Below are positions 5,342 through 10,245 of a stretch of DNA of 10,245 nucleotides, piece by piece. Source of the stretch: Clostridia bacterium (lineage in GTDB: Bacteria > Bacillota > Clostridia > Christensenellales > Borkfalkiaceae); assembly GCA_017501125.1 (NCBI GenBank), contig JAFVXN010000045.1, forward strand, positions 1-10,245. The letters run 5' to 3'. The notes below the pieces were generated by a model, which worked only from the letters and a program-made list of their open reading frames with translations, was not told the DNA's origin and did not search any database. The translations under genes were made by a program, and so were the position numbers. Positions within the stretch are counted from its first letter, which is position 1. Each line of letters starts with the position of its first letter.

Positions 5342-5351
5342 GTGGTATAAT
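5323..5351 (+). promoter_or_regulatory. Extended -10 promoter of the lgt operon, inside the folT terminator
   Basis: TTGACG (5323-5328), a 17-base spacer, then TGG-TATAAT (5343-5351). The -35 box is part of the 3' arm of the folT terminator stem and the spacer is its T tract. The predicted start is near 5358. The 12 bases GGTATAATAGTA (5344-5355) are identical to those at 1399-1410 in the UDPGP-family promoter. Confidence 0.87.
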
Positions 5352-5359
5352 AGTACGGC

Positions 5360-5392
5360 TTTATCCTAAAAAATAAAATTTTTTAAGATAAA
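5360..5392 (+). other. AT-rich hairpin at the 5' end of the lgt mRNA
   Basis: TTTATC (5360-5365), a C, TAAAAAA, loop TAAAA, TTTTTTA, an A, then GATAAA (5387-5392) gives a 13-pair stem with one C-A mismatch. It begins within a few bases of the predicted transcription start, so it could act as a 5' stabilising stem. The T run in the right arm is not positioned like a terminator tail. Confidence 0.55.
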
Positions 5393-5413
5393 ATACACTT
5401 AGGAGGTGCAGAC

Positions 5414-6364
5414 GTGAATTGTACGGATAATTGTCCTATAGTCCCTCATTTTCATTTGTTTGGAATCCCCGAGGTGGCGATTACTTATTACGCAACGATT
5501 ATCCTTTGCGGTATGATTGCGGCGTTCGTAATCATCGCTCTCCTTTTCAAACGCAGGAATATTTCCATCGACTTGGCGCTCACCTATTTTTGCGTGGGGT
5601 TGCCCGTCGCACTCGTGACCACGAGGCTGTTTTATTGTATCACGGGCGGCGTGCCTATACAGGAGTGGTTCTCCTTCGAGTCGATTAGTCGCGGCGGCTT
5701 GTCCATTATCGGCGGTATCATCGGCGGTACGGCGGCGGTGGCAGGGGTCAGCGCGTTGAAGAAAGTCAACTTTTTGCGCGTGGGCGATTGCATCGTCGTA
5801 GGTCTCGTCTTTGCACAGGCGGTAGGCAGATGGGGGAATTTCGTCAACGGCGAGGTGTACGGGCTGGAGGTGCTTGACCCTGCGTTGCAATGGTTCCCTA
5901 TGGCGGTCCAAATCGGCGAAAAATGGCACTACGCCTTCTTCTTTTACGAGAGTGCCTTCAATATGTGTTTGGCGGCGGCGCTCTTCGTCAACGGCTGGCT
6001 CAACGATAAAAAACCCAACGGCATCAACACGGCGCTCTACTTTATCGGCTACGGGCTTATCCGTACGATTATGGAGCCCCTTCGCATGAAAGACTTTATC
6101 CTGAGTGCTGGGGACGTGCCTTGGTCTCTCGTATTTTCCATCGTGTTGCTGGTGGGCGGTTTAGCGCTACTGACCTATCTTTTGATTAACAACAAGAAAA
6201 AGGAAGGAAAACTGTTCGGCTCGGCGACGGGCGAAGCGAGTGGTATCGTGCAGTATATCAAAGACGGCAAGGACGACGAGGCGTATTTTTCCAAAATCAA
6301 TATGATGTGCAAAAAGCATCCCGAAAATTATAAAGAAAAGCCTAAGAAGGAGAAAAAACAATGA
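5414..6364 (+). CDS. lgt: Prolipoprotein diacylglyceryl transferase
   Basis: This inner-membrane enzyme transfers diacylglycerol from phosphatidylglycerol to the lipobox cysteine, the first step of lipoprotein maturation. The 316-residue product has seven likely membrane helices and the Lgt signature GRWGNFVNGEVYG at residues 138-150, with R139, N142, E147 and G150. GLIRTIMEPLR near 214-224 supplies the later Arg/Glu pair (R217, E221). In ISRGGLSIIGGIIGG (91-105) the position usually His or Tyr in Lgt is Ile99. Residues 260-316 form a Lys-rich, charged cytosolic tail. The start is a GTG, set by a perfect AGGAGG seven bases before it (5401-5406). It leads the operon and overlaps the next gene by ATGA; lspA two genes on is the next pathway step. 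Confidence 0.93.
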   Translation: MNCTDNCPIVPHFHLFGIPEVAITYYATIILCGMIAAFVIIALLFKRRNISIDLALTYFCVGLPVALVTTRLFYCITGGVPIQEWFSFESISRGGLSIIGGIIGGTAAVAGVSALKKVNFLRVGDCIVVGLVFAQAVGRWGNFVNGEVYGLEVLDPALQWFPMAVQIGEKWHYAFFFYESAFNMCLAAALFVNGWLNDKKPNGINTALYFIGYGLIRTIMEPLRMKDFILSAGDVPWSLVFSIVLLVGGLALLTYLLINNKKKEGKLFGSATGEASGIVQYIKDGKDDEAYFSKINMMCKKHPENYKEKPKKEKKQ

Positions 6365-7820
6365 GAAATTTGACTTTGATGACCGATCTTTATCAACTTA
6401 CGATGGGCTACGGCTTGTTCAAAAAGAATAAGCACGAACAAGTAGTCGTCTTCGATCTTTTCTTCCGCCGCAATAAGCAGATCACCTATTCGATTGCCGC
6501 AGGGCTCGAACAGGCGGTAGAGTATCTTCTTGGCTGGCGTTTTGACGAGGAAGATATCGATTATCTCCGCGGTCTGGACCTTTTCGACGAGGAGTATCTG
6601 GCGTATTTGAAAACGATGCGCTTTACGGGCGATTTGTACGCGGTAAAAGAGGGGGAACCCGTCTTTCCCAGCGAGCCGATTTTGACGATAAAGGCGCCCG
6701 TTTTGCAGGCAATGTTTGCCGAGTCGGCGCTCCTGAATATCGTCAATCACCAGACGCTTATTGCGACCAAAGCGGCGAAGATTTGCCGTGCGGCAGGCGA
6801 CGGAACGGTGATGGAGTTCGGGTTGCGTAGGGCGCAGGGTCCCGACGCAGGTATCTACGGGGCGAGGGCTGCGATTATCGGCGGTTGCGCCTCTACCTCC
6901 AACGTATACGCGGCGAAAAAATTCGGCGTGCCCGTATCGGGTACGATGGCGCACAGTTGGGTTATGAGTTATGAGTCGGAGTACGCCGCTTTCCGTGCCT
7001 ATGCCGACGTCTTTCCCGACAACTGTTTGCTCCTCGTCGATACCTACGACACGTTGAATAGCGGTATGCCCAACGCCATCAAGGTGTTCAAGGAATTGAG
7101 TGCGGCAGGACATAGACCCAAGGGGGTGCGCCTTGACAGCGGCTCTACGCCTCTTTGTCCAAACAGGTGAGAAAGATTTTGGACGACGAAGGATTTATGG
7201 ACGCGGTCATTTGCGCTTCGGGAGACTTAGAGGAACACGCGATTACGGCACTTAGGCACGAGGGGGCGCGCATTGATTGCTGGGGGGTTGGCACGAGGTT
7301 GATTACGTCGGAGTCCATGCCTTCGCTCGGCGGCGTGTATAAGATGTCTGCTATGATGGACGAAAAGGGGAATCTCATCCCCAAAATAAAACTGTCCAAC
7401 ACGACGGAGAAGATTACCAATCCTTCGTTCAAGCGTTTGTATAGGTTGTACGACAACGACGGCGGTAAAGCGCTTGCCGACCTTCTCACGACGAGAGAGG
7501 ACGTCATCGACGAGACGCAACCGCTCACCATCTTCCACCCCGTGGACAGATGGAAAAAATTCACGGTTCGCAATTTCCGCGCAGAAGAGTTGCAGCATGC
7601 CATTATCGAAAAGGGGAAGGTGGTATACGAATTCCCTACGCTTATGGAAATTCAGGCGTATTCAAAGGAACGGTTGAATTCCTTCTGGGGAGAATATTTG
7701 CGCCTCGATATGCCGCAGACCTACAAGGTGGATTTGTCGCAGCATTTGCTTGACTTGAAGGTCGCGATGATTGCCGAACGCTTTGAAGAAAAACTCAACG
7801 AAGGAGAGTTGCATGTCTAA
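6361..7820 (+). pseudogene. pncB: Nicotinate phosphoribosyltransferase, frame broken after codon 261
   Basis: NAPRTase makes nicotinate mononucleotide from nicotinate and PRPP with ATP, the entry step of NAD salvage. The ATG overlaps the lgt stop (ATGA), with AAGGAG eight bases upstream. MTDLYQLTMGYGLF starts the protein, EFGLRRAQGPDAGIYGARAA (about 152-171) and SGTMAHSW (193-200, with conserved His198) are in place, then GVRLDSG ends the first frame at about 7143. That frame runs on only to a stop at 7168-7170. Homology resumes in another frame with LYASLSKQVRKILDDEGF and continues to the stop at 7818-7820. Together the pieces give about 485 residues, normal for the family. The expected Asp of the DSGD motif is missing; loss of four bases such as GACC after GGC 7143 would explain both. 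It is either a true mutation or a sequence error. Confidence 0.85.
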
Positions 7821-8523
7821 GAAGGAAAAGGTCTTAGCGGTATTGAAGAGTTCCACCTTTTGGGGTGTCGTACTCTTCGTGCTTTTGCTGGCGATAGACC
7901 AGATTACGAAGGTGGCGGCGGACGCGTATTTTTCCAGCCCCGACGCTCCTGACCAAGTGCCCGTAATCCCAGGGCTTATCAACCTGACAATGAGTTATAA
8001 CAGGGGGATTGCTTTCGGGGTGGCGCACGACGCTTCGCCCGCCTTGAAACTTGCCATTATCATCGGCACGGCGGTGCTGATGGTCGGGATAGCGGTGCTC
8101 TTTTTCTTCGTTGACAAGCGTCGCACGGTCGTGCGCGTGGCACTCGTGATGATTTTTAGCGGCGGCGTGGGGAACTTAATTGATAGACTGTACTATCAGG
8201 TATGGAACCCCGCCACGGCGACGGGTTTCCAAGACGGCGTCCGCGATATGGTCGACCTTAGCGCGTTCGGACTCGCCGTGTGCAATTTTGCCGACTTTTT
8301 CATCGTTATCGGCGCTATCGTACTAATCGTCGCTTTCCTGTTCTTCGACCGTGACGCCTTTTTCCCTATGGGGAAATTCAAAGCCCTCGCTGAGGAACAC
8401 GAAGCCAAAGAAAAGGCGAAAAAAGAGCAAAAAGATGGGGCGCAGACGGAACAAGACGCAAAAACGAGCGTAGAACAAGAGGCGGAGGAGCCTCCTTCCC
8501 TACCCGAAGAGGAGGAGGTATGA
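7813..8523 (+). CDS. lspA: Lipoprotein signal peptidase (signal peptidase II)
   Basis: This aspartic membrane protease removes the signal peptide of diacylglyceryl-modified prolipoproteins, the step after Lgt. The product is 236 residues from the ATG at 7813 (AAGGAG at 7801-7806) and overlaps the end of pncB by eight bases. Four membrane helices carry D29 (AIDQITK), YNRGIAFG (62-69), GGVGNLIDRLYY (117-128), MVDLS with D148 and NFADFF with D161; the last two are the catalytic pair. A 14-residue insert (about 129-142) separates NLIDR from the first catalytic Asp. Usual LspA is about 150-170 residues. Here residues 187-236 form a Glu/Lys/Gln-rich tail ending in PSLPEEEEV, probably cytosolic and disordered. 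The stop overlaps the rluD ATG as ATGA. Confidence 0.93.
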   Translation: MSKKEKVLAVLKSSTFWGVVLFVLLLAIDQITKVAADAYFSSPDAPDQVPVIPGLINLTMSYNRGIAFGVAHDASPALKLAIIIGTAVLMVGIAVLFFFVDKRRTVVRVALVMIFSGGVGNLIDRLYYQVWNPATATGFQDGVRDMVDLSAFGLAVCNFADFFIVIGAIVLIVAFLFFDRDAFFPMGKFKALAEEHEAKEKAKKEQKDGAQTEQDAKTSVEQEAEEPPSLPEEEEV

Positions 8524-9467
8524 GCGCGGATAAAAGGCTATATATAGCCGAGGAAGGGGGCAAGCGTCTAGACTTGTTTTTGAGCGAGCAAACGGAGGAA
8601 TTTACCCGTTCCCGCATCAAAAAACTCATAGAGGACGGACGGGTGCAAGTGGGCGGTACGGTCGCGAAAAAATGCGGCGATATCGTCAAGGCGGGACAAG
8701 AGGTCGTCTTGGAGGTACCCCTGCCCGTAGCGATGGACGCTCACCCTGAAAATATTCCTTTGGACGTTATCTATCAAGATGCCGACCTTGCCGTCGTCAA
8801 CAAGGCGAAAGGTATGGCGGTGCACGCAGGCAGTGGCAACGAGGAGGGGACGCTCGTCAACGCGCTCCTGTATGCGTTGGACAGCCTCAGCGGTATCGGC
8901 GGGGTACTCCGTCCTGGTATCGTGCATAGGATTGACAAGGACACAACGGGATTGCTGGTCGTGGCGAAGAACGACGCCGCACACCTGTCGCTGGCAAAAC
9001 AAATCGCTGAAAAGACCTGCCATAGGATATATTACGCACTGCTGGAAGGCAACGTCAAAGAGGATAGCGGACGCATCGTCACGGATATAGCCCGTCACAA
9101 GACGGAGCGAAAACAGATGGCGGTGGTCAGGGACGGGGAAGGAAAGATTGCCGTCACCGATTACGAGGTGGTGTGCCGTTTCGGCGGAGATTTTACCCTG
9201 TGCCGATTTATCTTGCAGACGGGTCGAACGCACCAAATCCGCGTCCACGCAAAGCATATGGGTCACCCCGTCGTGGGGGATCCCGTGTACGGATTTAAGA
9301 AACAAAAACTATCCGTCGAGGACGGGCAACTGTTGCACGCGCACACGCTTATCTTTGCGCACCCGCGCACGGGCGAGGAGATGACTTTCCACGCGCCCCT
9401 GCCCAAGACTTTTGAAGAAATACTTAGTAAACTGACGAAAAAATACGCCGTGGAGGTGGAGATATGA
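8520..9467 (+). CDS. rluD: RluA-family pseudouridine synthase (RluD type)
   Basis: The 315-residue cytosolic enzyme isomerises uridine to pseudouridine in RNA, in RluD most often in 23S rRNA helix 69. An S4 RNA-binding domain spans about residues 12-70 (RLDLFLSEQTEEFTRSRIKKLIEDGRVQVGG). The catalytic domain has VVNKAKGMAVHAG (92-104), HRIDKDTTGLLVVAK (136-150) with catalytic Asp139, and LQTGRTHQIRVHAKHMGHPVVGDPVYG near 238-264. The length is normal. The ATG overlaps the lspA stop, and the GGAGGAGG before it is unusually close (1-4 bases). Following lspA is the usual position for this gene in many Firmicutes. The exact target uridine cannot be deduced from sequence. Confidence 0.92.
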   Translation: MSADKRLYIAEEGGKRLDLFLSEQTEEFTRSRIKKLIEDGRVQVGGTVAKKCGDIVKAGQEVVLEVPLPVAMDAHPENIPLDVIYQDADLAVVNKAKGMAVHAGSGNEEGTLVNALLYALDSLSGIGGVLRPGIVHRIDKDTTGLLVVAKNDAAHLSLAKQIAEKTCHRIYYALLEGNVKEDSGRIVTDIARHKTERKQMAVVRDGEGKIAVTDYEVVCRFGGDFTLCRFILQTGRTHQIRVHAKHMGHPVVGDPVYGFKKQKLSVEDGQLLHAHTLIFAHPRTGEEMTFHAPLPKTFEEILSKLTKKYAVEVEI

Positions 9468-10003
9468 AAGAGATACTCAACGCAACCGCGCTCGAAAAAG
9501 CGTTAAAAAGGCTTTCACACGAGATAGCGGAGCGCAACGAAAACTTAGCCGACGTCGTTTTGCTCGGTGTGCGCACGCGTGGCGTGTTGGTGGCAAAGCG
9601 TATCCAAAAATGCTTGCAAGAGAGTGAAGGGGTGACCTTGCCTCTCGGGATCTTGGACGTCACGCTCTATCGCGACGATATCTTGACCTGCGACGCGGAA
9701 CTCATCGGCTCGGAGATAGATTTTTCTATCGAAGGGAAGACGGTGATTCTTTGCGACGACGTCTTGTACACGGGCAGGACGGTGCGCGCGGCGATATCCG
9801 CCCTGTTTGCACACGGTAGCAAGATGGGTCGCGCGGCGAAGATTCAACTCCTTGAGATCGTGGACAGAGGGCATAGGGAATTGCCTTTCCGCGCCGATTT
9901 CATCGGCAAGAATTTACCCACTTCGTCGCACGAAAAAGTCTTTGTAAAATTCCAAGAAACGGACGGCGAAGAGGGCGTGTTTTTAGAGACGGAAAACGAA
10001 TAA
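9464..10003 (+). CDS. pyrR: PyrR, bifunctional pyr regulator / uracil phosphoribosyltransferase
   Basis: PyrR binds pyr mRNA leaders in response to UMP/UTP to promote termination, and has weak uracil phosphoribosyltransferase activity. The 179-residue length is normal. The PRPP-binding motif VILCDDVLYTGRTVRAA occupies residues 94-110. LDVTLYRDD (64-72) and EIVDRGHRELPFRADFIGKNLPTS (131-154) are also characteristic, the latter carrying the basic residues implicated in RNA contact. GGAGG at 9452-9456 is seven bases before the ATG, which overlaps the rluD stop (ATGA). No pyr biosynthesis gene or recognisable PyrR-binding leader lies in the window, so any target must be downstream or elsewhere on the chromosome. 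Confidence 0.95.
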   Translation: MKEILNATALEKALKRLSHEIAERNENLADVVLLGVRTRGVLVAKRIQKCLQESEGVTLPLGILDVTLYRDDILTCDAELIGSEIDFSIEGKTVILCDDVLYTGRTVRAAISALFAHGSKMGRAAKIQLLEIVDRGHRELPFRADFIGKNLPTSSHEKVFVKFQETDGEEGVFLETENE

Positions 10004-10013
10004 CCAAGATAGT

Positions 10014-10245
10014 ATGTTAAAGATAGCCAAGGTACGAAAAAAGGGGCTCGGGTATTATCTCGGGCTTGAAAAGGGAGACGAAATCCTCGCGTTCGACGGG
10101 CAGGAATGTATAGACGAGTTGGACTACGCCTATATCCTTTCGGCTACCTCTTTTTCCATGACGGTCAAGGGGAAGGACGGCGAAGTCGTCGAGGTGCAGG
10201 TGGAAAAGGAGGAGGACGAAACGCTGGACGTGGAGTTCGAGCCTC
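10014..10245 (+). CDS. DUF512-family radical SAM protein, N-terminal PDZ part (3' end missing)
   Basis: The frame starts ten bases after the pyrR stop and is open to the window edge (77 residues). It reads MLKIAKVRKKGLGYYLGLEKGD then EILAFDGQECIDELDYAYILSA, with SFSMTVKGKDGEVVEVQVEK and EDETLDVEFEP following. This is the PDZ-like start of the DUF512 proteins: x-GL-x-x-GD-x-I-L-x-x-x-G, D-x-L-D-Y, an acidic strand, then D-x-x-L-x-V-x-F-E. In that family a radical SAM-like Fe-S domain and DUF512 would follow outside the window. The SD is weak. The function of the family is not settled; it is often found beside ribosome-related GTPase genes. Confidence 0.72.
   Translation, partial: MLKIAKVRKKGLGYYLGLEKGDEILAFDGQECIDELDYAYILSATSFSMTVKGKDGEVVEVQVEKEEDETLDVEFEP

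Noticed and set aside
6328..7113. Open frame of 261 codons on the minus strand
   Set aside because: Antisense to pncB and the end of lgt, whose plus-strand homology is clear; no start signals.
7138..7170. Programmed ribosomal frameshift in pncB
   Set aside because: No slippery heptamer with a following stem is evident, and the conserved Asp codon is also missing, which points to a deletion.
8568..9305. Open frame of 245 codons on the minus strand
   Set aside because: Antisense to rluD, whose motifs are unmistakable; a by-product of codon bias.
10004..10013. PyrR-dependent attenuator after pyrR
   Set aside because: Only ten bases separate pyrR from the next gene, with no hairpin or terminator.

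Overview
The window looks like chromosomal core sequence from a low-to-mid GC Firmicute, most likely an uncultured, gut-type member of the Clostridia. The reasons are two ECF-transporter substrate-binding (S) components, a tetrahydrofolate riboswitch, a eukaryote-like UDPGP-family nucleotidyltransferase, DUF421/DUF4363 and DUF4430 proteins, an lspA-rluD-pyrR gene string, strong AGGAGG-type ribosome binding sites and many ATGA or TAATG gene overlaps. Base composition is roughly half G+C by eye and does not shift abruptly, so I see no sign of a mobile island. No transposase, tRNA, rRNA or CRISPR array was found.

Region by region: (1) 3-882, the end of a DUF4430 protein followed one base later by a vitamin-type ECF S component, closed by a bidirectional terminator. 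(2) 910-1314 (minus), a HIRAN-like protein whose promoter places transcription start on its own ATG (predicted leaderless mRNA). (3) 1378-3143, a divergent unit with its own promoter: a UAP1/UDPGP-like uridylyltransferase coupled by TAATG to a small unknown helical protein, then a strong terminator. (4) 3156-3264, a compact array of five small hairpins with different stems, separated by an almost invariant 7-base linker. It abuts and overlaps the stop codon of the next minus-strand gene. (5) 3264-4324 (minus), a DUF421 membrane protein coupled to DUF4363. (6) 4366-5341, a promoter, a well-preserved THF riboswitch, an SD-containing terminator hairpin and an ECF S component that is therefore called folT, with its terminator. 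(7) 5323-10245, a long operon, lgt - pncB - lspA - rluD - pyrR - DUF512-type gene, whose -35 box sits inside the folT terminator.

The long operon combines the first two steps of lipoprotein maturation (Lgt, LspA) with NAD salvage (nicotinate phosphoribosyltransferase), RNA pseudouridylation (RluD family) and pyrimidine regulation (PyrR). The pncB frame is broken at the conserved DSGD motif, apparently by loss of about four bases. This is either a real pseudogene or an assembly error.

The most unusual items are the hairpin/heptamer array at 3156-3264, the predicted leaderless promoter at 1314-1349, the promoter-in-terminator arrangement at 5303-5351, and the folT leader, in which a second copy of the pseudoknot-forming sequence could compete with the aptamer fold.
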